DNA of 64,000 nt from Aquila chrysaetos chrysaetos (Eukaryota > Chordata > Aves > Accipitriformes > Accipitridae). The translations under genes were made by a program, and so were the position numbers. The stretch covers positions 496,001 through 560,000 of the forward strand of contig NW_024470326.1 in the NCBI RefSeq assembly GCF_900496995.4, in the 5' to 3' direction. The notes under the pieces were generated by a model. It was not told the DNA's origin. It made no database searches and saw only the letters and a program-made list of their open reading frames with translations. Shown here piece by piece: positions 1-19,559 of this stretch (the first letter of the stretch is position 1; every line of letters begins with the position of its first letter).

Positions 1-41
1 ACATGTCTTCAGGGAGATCAACTCCTTCTTGCCTCTGTTAC

Positions 42-8769
<8,728 letters not shown>

Positions 8770-8770
8770 C

Positions 8771-9959
8771 CTGAGCCTCCTGCCCTGCCAGCACATCCCT
8801 GCTGTGCCACACTCCCTGCCACGGCTGCTGGGGACTTCATGGGGACAATGACGACGGGAGGGCAATATATCTCAGCAGATGCCAGCCCAGCTACAGGAGG
8901 AGCCAATCGTAGCAGCAGCACCTTTTTAGACATTATTGGGAGCCATCTCCCCTCCGACACAGCCCAGCCCTCCAATGAACTTCTCCAGCGCCATTCATGA
9001 CCATATATGAGAGATGGCTCCGCTACTGGTGTCACGTCACTGTGGTGGGGGGCCGTCACAAGACAGGGCCAGTTGTTGAGGGGGAACAGGTTTTTCACCC
9101 CCTGAACCATGCCGTGTGGACTAGGAGCACTGAGCATCTCCTATACCTGGGCACATCTAAGAGCCCCAGGTGTGAGTGTCCAGCCACCTCTGTGCTATGG
9201 GAATCACAGGGCTGAGACTGCACCGGGGGCTGTGTCAGGAAGGGAAGGAAACAGCCCCTGCCCCTGCTTCAGACCCCGCTCTGCTGGGAGCAGCAGCTGG
9301 GAAAGGGCCTTAGCCCAGGCCAGAGCCCCATCCCAGCAGTGCTCGCTTGCCCGTCCCTCCATGGGGAGCCCCACAGAAGGTCCCTTCCAATGAGCTGGAG
9401 CTGGGACATGTCTCTGTCCCAGCAGCAGACATGCAGCCCAGAGGCTCAGACACATCCCTGGCTCTCGGCATGTCACTGAGGGGCCGTTATTCCCCCGCGG
9501 GTGGCTCGGGAGCTGCAGCCTGCAGGTGCACAAACCACAGACCACGTGGCCTCGCAGCGCTCCCTGCGCTCCGGAGGAAGTCTGTGGTTTCCTCCTGGCG
9601 CCGTGCCCAGGCACATCGCTGCGGTGCCCCCGAGCCACCCCTACCCTGACTGCTCCAGCCAGGGTTGCAGGGGCTGCTCCTTCAGCCTCGCAGACACGGG
9701 GCCAGGCGGATCCCGTCCCCTCTGATGCCCTTGTGACAGCACATGGCCGCTCGGCACTGAGCCCCGCAGCCATGGGGTGCCATTGGTGACGTGAACACTG
9801 CCATCCTCCCACGGCCACTGCTGTGTGCTCATGATTTATACTGTTGGTGACCGCCTGTGGGCGCGGTGGATGGACTTCTGCTAACGATGGCTCTTCCAGA
9901 AAGCCGTGTTTGGTCGTGGTCTGAATATTATTTGGTGACACCAGAAGCACCCACCCAAG
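8771..9959. other. Intergenic, 5' of the SRCR receptor
   Basis: GC-rich unique-looking sequence. Open frames here have no recognisable domain. It presumably contains the receptor promoter and 5' untranslated region. Confidence 0.5.
8865..8870 (-). promoter_or_regulatory. Possible TATA-like box upstream of the SRCR receptor
   Basis: On the minus strand the AT-rich motif ATATATT occurs about 95 bases upstream of the receptor ATG in otherwise GC-rich sequence. Distance and composition would suit a core promoter, but there is no other support; it could be chance. Confidence 0.2.
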
Positions 9960-10915
9960 CTATGTGCCAGCTCCCGGCCTATCAGCTCTCCAGGCACCAG
10001 TGACATCACAAGTTCATCCATACACAGCCACGTGCATACTCCTAGCCTATCTGCTACTCAGCCACAGGTGACTTCATAGTATCTGCATCTGACATGGACC
10101 TGCTCCTGGCCTATCGGCTATTCAGACACCAATGACCTCAAAACCACCAACACAAACTAGGGGCCTGCTCCTGCCCTATCAGCTACTCAGGCAGCAGTGA
10201 CATTAGAAGCAACTACATGTGCCATTGGCCTACTCCAGGCCTATGAGCTACTCAGGCAGGAGCGACCTCATAAGCACAGACACAAGCCATGGGCCAGCTC
10301 CCGCTCTATCAGCTACTCAGGCACCAGTGACCTCAAAACAACATACACATATCTGTCGCGGTTTAACCCTGGCTGGCAGCTAAGTTCCACACAGTCGCTT
10401 GCTCACTATTTCACTAAATAAAAAGTTACTTCTATCCCAGCCAAAACCAGTACAATGCCAGATGCTTGCTCCTGCCCTATCAGCTACTCAGGCACCAGTG
10501 ACCTCACACATACGTGTACACCCATTTGCCAGGTACTTGCTGGTGCAGTAGTCTTGCCTCCAGTGACCTTACAAGAACCTATAAGGGTGATGCACCTGGT
10601 CCTGGCCTATCAGCTCTTCAGCCCAGAGTCACAACACAAGTACATACCCAAGCCACGTGTCTCCCTCTTGCCTATCAGCTACTCAGGCACCAGTGAGCTG
10701 GCCACTACACCTCCACCTACTTGCTATCTGCTTGCCTGTGAGATGCAAAGGCACAAGTGACCTCACAAGCTCTGACACAAGCCACGCCCCTACTCTTGGC
10801 CTATCAGCTACTCAGGTATCAGTAATCTCACAACCACTTACACAAGCCATGTGCCAGCTCCCAGCCTATGATCTACTCAGGCACCAGTGACCTCACAAGC
10901 ACATACCAACCTATT
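9960..10915. repeat. Degenerate minisatellite, unit about 60-65 bases
   Basis: At least eleven imperfect copies of a unit whose core reads CCTATCAGCTACTCAGG followed by CACCAGTGACCTCACAAG, a short CA-rich spacer and GCCTGCTCC. Copies start near 9977, 10036, 10097, 10156, 10219, 10284, 10474, 10598, 10670, 10800 and 10865. Units differ by many substitutions, so the array is old. An LTR remnant interrupts it at 10353-10455. Confidence 0.85.
10353..10455 (+). mobile_element. LTR remnant, avian endogenous retrovirus (fossil)
   Basis: Opens TGTCGCGGTTTAACCC and closes with TCTATCCCAGCCAAAACCAG then TACA, the two ends of the same LTR family seen whole at 45210-45796. Only the end regions remain, so it is a broken relic inside the minisatellite. 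Confidence 0.65.
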
Positions 10916-10929
10916 TTGTACAACGTGCT

Positions 10930-11400
10930 CATCTGGTGGGGTGACCCCATGTGGCAGCCCCCACCCAGTCACTTGCTCACTCCCCACCAGTGGGATGGGG
11001 GAGGAAAGTGGAAGGACAAAAGCGAGAAAAAAAATCTCATGGGTCGAGATAAAGACAGTTTAATAAGTGGATTACTTCTTCTGCTTTGAAGAACACCCAG
11101 CACTCCCCTAGTTCTATTGCTGACTATGACGTCATATGGTGTGGAATATCCCTTTGGTCCATTGGGGTCAGCTGTCCTGACTTTGTCCCCTCCCAGCCTC
11201 TTGCCACCCCCAGCCTCCTCGCTGTTGGGGCAGAGTGAGAAACAGAGAAGGCCTTGATGCTGTGCAAGCCCTGCTCAGCAGTAGCTACAATGTCAGTGCG
11301 TTATCAGTCAACACTCGTTTGACCACCAAGGCAAAGCTGGGCACCATAGGGGCTGCTAACAAGAAAATTAACGCCATCCCAGACAGACCCAGTACAATCT
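10930..11400 (+). mobile_element. LTR remnant, avian endogenous retrovirus (fossil)
   Basis: Contains family hallmarks in order: the TCACTTGCTCACTCCCC region, GAGATAAAGACAGTTTAAT, a TGACGTCATATGG stretch, GTGTGGAATATCCCTTTGG, and a closing region like AAGAAAATTAACGCCATCCC. It is a diverged, broken LTR related to the solo LTRs at 38917-39507 and 45210-45796. Confidence 0.7.
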
Positions 11401-11829
11401 TCACACCTTGTTCCCTCCCGTTTACATCCTGCTCAGCTCCTACAGGATTCAATACATTTACATCCACCATCACCACCCCCTTTCCCCATCCTTTGACATG
11501 ACATACACACAGCAGACTGGATTTGGCTCGTGTGGCTCAGGTGGACCTGGACAAGTGCCAGCACACTCCTGACCTCTCCCCTCTCAGTCCACCAGAGCAG
11601 TTTGAAACATTCAATCAGGTTGTCAACCTAAGGACAAGGAAATGTATATAGCACTAGTCTGCACCCCACGGTGGTCTTATGGGTAACTATGAGATCCCCC
11701 ACAACCCCATGGGGAAAGGGAGTTCCCCACTACCACCCTCCCTCTCTGCTTGGAACCTCAAAAGCCACTTTGCAGTTCCTAGGCTCAGGACCAGGCTATT
11801 CCCATGTGCCACAAGTCGAACCGCCGAGG
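11401..11829. other. Unassigned spacer between LTR remnant and CR1
   Basis: No gene was recognised. May include further decayed element sequence. Confidence 0.4.
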
Positions 11830-13804
11830 AAAACGACCGGACTGGCTGAATGGGGTGCTTTTGCTAGAAGTCAAGAAAAAAAGGAGTTTATCATCTCTGG
11901 AAGAAAAGGCGGGCAGCTTGGGAGGAGTACAGGGATCTTGTTAGATCATACAGAGAGGAAATTAGAAAGGCAAAAGCTCAGCTAGAACTAAATCTGGCCA
12001 CTATTGTAAGGGACAACTAAAAGTTTTTACAAATATGTTAACAGTAAAAGAATCCCAAGGAGAAGATCTATCCTTTCATGGATACAGAAGGGAACGTAGC
12101 CACCAGAGGTGAGGAGAAGCCCCAGGTACTTGATGCCTTCTTTGCCTCAGTCTTTAATAAGGAGACCAGTTATCCTCAGGGTACTCCGCCCCCTGAGCTG
12201 GAAGGTGAGTATGAAGAGCAGAATTACCCCCCTTAATCCAGGAGGAAATAGTTAGTGACCTACTACGCCATCTGGACACTCACAAATCTATGGGACCCGA
12301 TGGGATCCATCCAAGAGTGTTGAGGGAACTGGTGGAGGTCCTTGCCAAGCCACTCTCCACCATCTATCAGCGATCCTGTTCAACAGGGGAGGTCCCAGAA
12401 GGACTGGAGGCTTGCCAATGTGACTGCCATTTACAAGAAGGGTCAGAGGGAGGATCCGGGGAACTACAGGCCTGTCAGCCTGACCTCGGTACCAGGGAAG
12501 ATTATGGAACGGTTTGTCTTGAGAGCACTCACATGGCAAGTCTGGGACAAGCAGGGGATCAGGCCAGTCAGCATGGGTTTACGAAAGGCAGGTCCTGCTT
12601 GACCAACCTGATCTCCTTCGATGACCAGGTGACCCACCTAGTGGATGAGGGAAAGGCTGTGCATGTTATCTCCTTGACTTCAGCAAGGCCTTTGACACTG
12701 TCTCTCATGGCATACTCCTTGAGAAGCTGGTGTCTCATGGTTTGGACAAGTGTACGCTTCGCTGGGTGAAAAACTGGCTGGATGGAGGAGCCCAGAGGGT
12801 TGTGGTGAATGGGGTGAAATCCAGCTGGCGGCAGGTCACAAGTGGCGTTCCCCAGGGCTCGGTGTTGGGCCCCGTTCTGTTTAATATCTTTATCAGTGAT
12901 TTGGATGAGGGGATTGAGTGCACCCTCAGCAAGTTTGCAGATGACACCAAGTTGGGAGGCAGGGTCGATCTGCTTGAGGGTGGGGAGGCTCTACAGAGCA
13001 ATCTGGACAGGCTGGATCCATGGGCTGAGGCTAATCGTATGAAGTTCACCAAGGCCAAGTGCCGGGTCCCGCACTTCGGTCACAGCAACCTCATGCAGGG
13101 CTACAGGCTTGGGGAAGAGCGGCTGGAAAGCTGCCCGGCAGAGAAAGACCTGGGCGTGCTGGTTGACAGCTGGCTGAATCTGAGTCAGCAGCGTGCCCAG
13201 GTGGCCAAGAAGGCCAATGGCATCCTGGCCTGTATCAGAAATACTGGGCCAGCAGGAGCAGGGAGATGATTGTTCCCCTGGATTCGGCACTGGTGAGGCC
13301 GCACCTCGAGTCCTGTTTCAGTTTTGGGCCCCTCACTACAGGAAAGACATTGAGTTGCTGGAACATGTCTAGAGAAGGGCAACCAAGTTGGTGAGGGGCC
13401 TGGAGCATAAGTCTTATGAGGAGCGGCAGGGAGCTGGGGCTGTTTAGTGCGGAGAAGAGGAGGCTGAGGGGAGACCTTATAGTTCTCTACAACTACCTGA
13501 AGGGGGGGTGTAGTGAGGTGGGTGCTGGTCTCTCTGTCAGGTGGCTGGAGATAGGACGAGAGGAAATGGCCTCAAGTTGCAGCAAGGGAGATTTAGGTTA
13601 GATATTAGGAAAATTTTTTTTGCTGAGAAGGTTGTCAGACATTGGAATAGGCTGCCCAGGGAAGCGGTTGAGTTACCATCCCTGGAGGTATTCAAAGAGC
13701 GTGTAGACAGGGTACTCCATAACATGGTTTAGTGGGCATGGCTGATGGTTGGACTCGATGATCTTGAAGGTCTTTTCCAAACTAAATGATTCTATGATTC
13801 TATG
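11830..13804 (+). mobile_element. CR1 LINE, 5'-truncated, frame-broken
   Basis: Sense-strand CR1 non-LTR retrotransposon of about 2 kb. It enters within the region between endonuclease and reverse transcriptase and keeps most of the reverse transcriptase: [79 protein letters not shown], and FADDTKLGG, the catalytic box (FADD in CR1). The motifs fall in different frames around 12300-12700, so it is inactive; 12730-13269 is still one long open stretch. The 3' end carries GATTCTATGATTCTATG, the CR1 terminal repeat. The low level of damage suggests a fairly recent insertion. Confidence 0.93.
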
Positions 13805-16180
13805 TATAAGAAGAAAAATAACATGGAGAAAAAGAAACCTTTTCTATTTGGTGTTGTTTAGTGTTCATATCATTTCACTTTGATTACACTCCTGAACCTG
13901 CTCTAATTAACCACATCAGAATTGAAGACTTAAAGGAAAATGATGCACAGCGACTGGACTTGTTAGGGTGTCTTGCATGTTAATGAGCCCTCTGGTGCTG
14001 ACTTCCTGAACTGCAAATCCTGAAAGAATGAAGAAGCCCCTAGAGACTTAAAGTCAGCAGCAAGCCTCAAGTTTCCGAGCATGTTAGTGGGCTCCAGTGA
14101 GGGCCATCCCTGAATAGGCCATGGAGGGCATGACCAGAAAAGGGACCGTCGCTGGGGGCTGGTGAAGCAGGAAGTCAGAGGCACTACTTAGAGTTGGAAA
14201 AATCAAATGTAGAGAGTGCTGTGAAAACCCTTGATGTGTTTCACCAAGCAGGACAGCCAAGCCCTGACCCCCATCCTCTGGGAGAGGAGACCCGTTACCT
14301 CCTGGGATGCTTGGGGCTCTTCTAAGGAGCAGTGAGATGTGGGGGTGTGCAATGCTGAGTGCAGGACGCTCGACAGAGGTGGGTGAGGAGGCAACAATGC
14401 CCTGGGACTATAAGAACCTGGTGTCTGCTCATGGGCCTCAGTGGAAGAGACAGCAGCCAAGGTGGAGAGGATAAGGATCTCAGTTGTGTTGGCTGGTGGT
14501 GGTCCCAGCTGCTGCAATGCTCTCAGTCATCCCCATTGCAGGCTGTCCTACACTGTCCTATGCCTGTGCTGGTTTCCCAGCAGACTTTAGTTACATCCCC
14601 TTTTCCCCACCACACTTGGACCCTGGGATCTGCCAAGCCATAATGATGCCCTTCTGTCCTTACTGGCTGTTGCTTCAAACACAAAGCTGTGGTTAAGCGA
14701 GGATTGGTCAAGGCCTGTGAGTTCCCCACAACCCGCCTGCCTTCTTCCAATACCCTGATCATGCTCCTCTCGCACCCAAGCTATTACAGCCCCACACTTG
14801 CTTGAATCTTCTATTTCTCTCTGTATGCCAGCCCTGAAATACATGTCCTCCTTCTGCCACCTCAAAATCAAAATTTAATTTATTTCACTTCATCAGGATG
14901 CCCTGCTACCCCTGCCACTACTTCAAGTCTGCTACCAAAGATGTGGACTGCTGTGTTGCATATATTTATGTTTCGGAATGTCAGTGTTTTTTTTTTTTTT
15001 TCTTTTAATAGATACTGATACACCTGGGGAAATCTCAAAAACTCATATTGATGGATTCTTGACATGGTCAGGGCTGTATATATGGGGGCACATATAAATC
15101 ATCCCTGCACCTGTTGTGAATCATTTCTGTGGTCAGGGAGACCCTCAGAGCTCTCCCTAATTTGAAAGCATGAAGGGGAGAGGAAGGAAAGCATCATCAT
15201 CAGGCTGGAAGGGACTCAGGAGGAGGTTTTTCGAAGAAAACCTGCTGCTCAAAGCAGCAGACCAGATTACTCAGGGCTTTATCCAAACATGCCTTAGTCA
15301 CTTTCTGGGATAGAGCTGGCACATACTCCCTGGGAAACAGCTTCCAGCATCTGGCTATCCTCATGTTGGAAATGTATATCTCTATATACATATACCCCCT
15401 TTTTTCAGCCCATTGCCTCTTGTGCTTGTGTCTTGTACCATGGACACGAGCCTGACTCAGTCTTCCTGGGAACACTGCAATGCTGCTACGTGTTTTGCCC
15501 AAGATCTTCCTTTCTCCAGGCTGGACAAGCCCAGCTCCCTCAGCCTCTCCTCACAGGTAAAGTGTTCCTGCCTCGGACCATTATGGGGGGCCTTTGCTAA
15601 ACTGGCTCCAGCTTGCCGACACCTTTCCTATATTGGGATCTGAAATCTGGACACAGTGTTCTGCATAATCTCTTCCCTCAATCACCTGGCCGTGCTCCTG
15701 TTCGTATAGCCCAGGGTGCTCCTGTCCTCCCTTGCTTCCAAGGCACACGGCTGCGTCCTGTCCATCTCGCTTTCCACCAAGACCTTTCCAAAACGCCTCC
15801 TTCCAGCCAGGCAGCCCCCCCGCCTGTGCCATTGCCACGATTAGTCCCCTGCAGGGGCAGAAACTGGCATCAGTCCTTGCGGGAATTCCTGACTTTCCTG
15901 CCAGTGCATGCTCTCTTCCTTGAAGCCTTTCCCTGAGCACAGGGCCTGGAGACCATTTCAGTAAAGACTCAGGCACAGCAGGCATTCATTCCTTCAGCCC
16001 CAGCTGTGTCTGCTGATATTAAATCACCTTGCCCATTCAGCAGCAGCCCTGCATTTTCCTTGTTCAGCCTTGGTCTCTCAGAAGTGACCAAAGGTCTTCT
16101 GTTTGCTTCTGAATTCCCTTGCAACCAGCATCTCCAGGTGAGCTTTTCTTTTCCTACGCACATACCTCCACAACAAAGGC
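13805..16180. repeat. Duplicated module A, copy 1
   Basis: First copy of a roughly 2.4 kb block repeated in direct orientation at 27145-29530 and inverted at 54880-56640. Shared landmarks include GTGTTTAGTGTTCATATCA, TGATGCACAGCGACTGGACT and ACATGTCCTCCTTCTGCCAC. It begins exactly at the 3' end of the CR1 and contains an older CR1 fragment. No gene was recognised. Confidence 0.85.
15225..15760 (-). mobile_element. Old CR1 LINE 3' fragment
   Basis: Read on the minus strand it shows the CR1 3' layout: ACACTGTGTCCAGATTTCAG, then GAGGAGAGGCTGAGGGAGCT, then GTCCAGCCTGGAGAAAGGAAG. It is strongly diverged. Copies sit at the matching places in modules at 28548-29105 and 55150-55690, so it predates the duplications. 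Confidence 0.6.
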
Positions 16181-16189
16181 AACAGAAAT

Positions 16190-17600
16190 TCCTGCTTTGT
16201 ACCTGTCCCGACCCCTGGCCTGCTGCAGCCTTGTCCCACATGGGGCTTTGCAGATAGCTCTGCTCCAGGGTCTGCTGAAGGAGAGAGGCTGGGCAGGGCT
16301 GTCTGTTCCCCCACACCAGCCCTTGGACCACCAGGAAGATGGAGAAGGCCTCACAGCAAACTCACCCTTAAATGGGGTGACCAGCAAGTGGTAGAAATGG
16401 CCAATGAGAGACACTGGGAGGGACAAAGACCCTGAGCCACGTTCCCTGTCTGTCCACACCACCAAGGGCACAGACCAGCCTCCTCTCTCCTGCACCTGCA
16501 TGTCTTCCATGCTTTCCACAAGCCCTGCCTCTGCACCACAAACCCCTGGTGTGAGTCTTTGCCCTGCATGGTCACACACTACAAACTACACACTGATATT
16601 TTTCTCTCCTGGGCACTTTCCAGCCCAGTACAGCTCCCCCTAAACTCTTCCCACCTCCCCTGACCTCCCTCCACTTCCCCTGCCCTCTCCCCAGTGCAGC
16701 ACAGTCTGGCATGGCCCCACAGCAGTGCCCACTACACGGTGCTGCAGAGCTCTGGGCACTCACCCCACCAAGCAGGACAGCCAAGCCCTGACCCCCATCC
16801 TCTGGGAAAGGGGGCCCGTTACCTCACAGCATGCTTGCGGCTCCTCCAAGGAGCAGTGGGATGTGGGGGTGTGCAATGCCGGGTGCAGGAAAGGCTCGAC
16901 AGATGGTGGGTGAGGAGGCAACAATGCCCTGGGGCTGTACCTGGTGTCTTCTCATGGGCCTCAGTGGAAGAGACAGCAGCCAGAGTGGAGAAGATAAGCA
17001 TCTCAACTGTGTTGGCTGGCGGTGGTACCAGCAGCTGCAATGCCCTCAATCATCCCCATTCCAGTCTGTCCTACACTGTCCTATGCCTGTGCTGGATTCC
17101 CTGCAGAATTTTGTTATGTCCCCATTTCCCCATTTTCACAGGCGTGCCACACAGCAGGACTCTAACCATGCTTGAAGAGCACTCAGGCTTTACATCAACC
17201 AAAGGTTTCAGAAGGAAAGCATGGAAGTGGGAAGAGAGCAGCTCAGGAAAGACCAAGCATTGGTGCTCCCTGGCAGTGCTGCTGTGCCGGGACTCTTTTC
17301 TTCTTCCCCTCTGCACACAGGCACTGCTCCCTGCAGCTGCAGAGAAGGTCTTGGAGGAAGGATCTCAGAAGAACGAGTCAGTGCAAGGGCCCTTTATTTT
17401 GTTTAAAACACACAGAGGGTACGGCTCCTCATTTGCACGGCATCCAGGGCACACAAAAGCTGGATAGAGTGTGAATTAGAAACCAGAGAATAAAGACATT
17501 TCTTTGTGGAAAGCATTCAGATGAGCAAAAAAACAAAGCAACAAAGACAAACCAAACAAAAACACACTCAAACCCAAAATCACGTTAGGAAAAACATAAG
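16190..17600. repeat. Duplicated module B (OR 3' flank), copy 1, mosaic
   Basis: 3' flank of OR1, homologous to 29530-30960 and 59720-60970 (same orientation) and to 22830-24060 and 53650-54870 (inverted). An extra piece of module A (16765-17140, like 14240-14620) sits inside it in place of the normal middle part, so this copy is a recombinant. Several open frames recur between copies but none has a recognisable domain. Confidence 0.8.
17393..17398 (-). terminator. Poly(A) signal AATAAA behind OR1
   Basis: TTTATT on the plus strand reads AATAAA in the OR direction, about 230 bases after the stop, in the same GGGCCC context as behind the other four OR copies. Confidence 0.6.
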
Positions 17601-17627
17601 AAGACAAGCTATACTAAGATATAAGTC

Positions 17628-18601
17628 CTATGCAAAAGACAGAGGCAAATTATTCCTTCTGAAAAGCATCCAGTGATTAGTTTTCTCAGGCATCCTTGAT
17701 CTCAGTGGTTTCTTATGCTGTAGATGAGGGGGTTCACGGTTGGAGGCACCACCGAGTACAGCAATGCCACCAGCAGGTCCAGGGATGGGGAGGACATGGA
17801 GGGGCAGCTTCAGGTAGGCAAACATGGCAGTGCTTACAAACAAGGAGACCACAGCCAGGTGAGGGAGGCAGGTGGAAAAGGCTTTGTGCCGTCCCTGCTC
17901 AGAGGGGATCCCTCAGCACAGCCCTGAAGATCTGCCCATAGGACAGCAACAATGGAAACAAACAACCAAAGACTAAACAGGCACTAACCACAAGTACCCC
18001 CCCACTTCCCTGAGGTAGGCATCTGAGCAGGACAAGCTTGAGGATCTGGGGGATTTCACAGAAGAACTGGTCCACAGCATTGCCTTGGGCAGAGGGGTAC
18101 TGAAAATGTACTGGCAGTGTGTAGCACAGGCACTGGAGAAACCGACTAGCCCCAGGCAGCTGCTGCCAATGTGGACACAAGCTCTGCTGCCCAGGAGGGG
18201 TCCCGTAGTGCAGGGGTTTGCAGATGACAACGTAGCGTGTCATAGGCCATGACAGTGAGAAGAAAGTACTCTGCTGAGATCAAAAAGAGAAACAGAAATG
18301 CCTGGGCAGCACATCCTGGTAGGAGATGGCGCTGGTGTCCCTAGATGGAGTTGGCCATGGCTTTGGGGACAGTGGTGGAGATGGAGCCCCAGGTCGAGGA
18401 AGGAGAGGCTGAGGAGGAAGAAGTACATGGGTTGTGTGGAGGTGGTGGTTCAGAGGCTATGGCAATGATGATGAGGCCATTTTCCCAGCAGTGGCAGCCA
18501 GTAGATGCCCAGGAAGAGCCAGAAAGTGCAAGAGCCTGCAGCTTCCATGTTTCTGCAAACGTCAGGAGAATGAACTGGGTGATGGAGCTGCTGTTGGACA
18601 T
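17628..18601 (-). pseudogene. OR1: OR14-like olfactory receptor pseudogene
   Basis: Single-exon odorant-receptor copy. It opens MSNSSSITQFILL and keeps recognisable pieces (GSISTTVPKAMANS, KPLHYGTPPG, IPSTPS-like end) but in several frames. The MAYDRYVAICKP motif of the third intracellular boundary is shifted (reads TRYVVICKP after a frame change), the end of TM1 is scrambled, and the MRN(H/R)EIKDALRK end is damaged. Many small indels make it the most decayed of the five copies. Directly upstream, homology jumps from the OR to module E, so the exon-bearing 5' block of the other copies is missing. Confidence 0.88.
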
Positions 18602-18689
18602 TTCATGCATCTGGGCCAGTGGGACTGTCAAAGAAGGAGAAGCCAGTGGGAAGATCTGAGATACTTTTCAAAGGCACACAGGATCTAAA

Positions 18690-19540
18690 TCATGCACTCT
18701 GTGATGCCATCTGGGGCACCTGTGACTCACCCACCCTGAATGGGAATTGCTTTCCTGCAGCTCCTGTGAGGTCCATGCCAGCCTTGGCTTCTCATGTATT
18801 TCTCTAGGGCCTGGATTGGAACATTAAATAGAACACCTGCCCTGAATTCTAGTTAGGCAGTGTGGGGACGAACCTTGGGACACATGCCATTACAGTCAGT
18901 GGCGGTATAGTAAATTCAGCTGATGGAAAAGAGAGAGACCCAGCTCTCGCTATGGTACATGACTTGCAGTCGTTCATATGATACTGTGTAAAGTGCCATG
19001 AAGATAATGAGTAGGAAAAGGTTCTTTTGGCCTTAGTTGGGCAAATAAGCTTGCATGTCACTTGGCCAAAGGAATTTCCCACCAGGGTCATACATGATCC
19101 CAAGATGTTGCCCTGTCTCTATGAACTTTCTCTTTCGTTACAGTTGCTGTTACCTACATGTATCCTGGACCACCCTCTGGCAAGTCAATGTCACCAGGAT
19201 TTTGCATCTGAACACCTGACTCCTGCCTTTGCTCTCCCTTAATTCAGATGGGGAGCTGAGACAAGGAGCTCACATGCAGGGTGTCTATTTTGCTCACACC
19301 TGAACTGAGGCAAGAGGAATCCCACCTCCTGTGGCTTGTGGTGTGCATGGGAGGGAGCTGAGCCTCCTTCCAATGCCATGAGTAGAAAGGCAGGATGATT
19401 GCCTCCATTGATCCCATGGATCCCTTCCCTCAGCAGGGGTAAAGGAGATCCCTGCCTGCCTCTCTCTGGGGATCCTGTCTAACAATATGACCAAAAAATG
19501 TGGCATGTAGATGTAACTTTGTCTCTGAGAGGAGAATTTT
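18690..19540. repeat. Duplicated module E, copy 1
   Basis: Block beginning CTCTGTGATGCCATCTGGG and running through CAAGAGGAATCCCACCTCCT. The same orientation recurs at 49520-50370 and the inverted one at 34250-35200. No gene was recognised. Confidence 0.85.
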
Positions 19541-19559
19541 ATTTCAGGAAAGAAGTGTC

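Noticed and set aside
9204-9950. Minus-strand open frame of 248 codons upstream of the SRCR receptor
   Set aside because: No recognisable motif, no fitting splice sites, and composition typical of GC-rich intergenic sequence.
9960-10915. CRISPR-like array
   Set aside because: Units are degenerate and spacers are not unique or of constant length; the setting is a bird genome, so it is a minisatellite.
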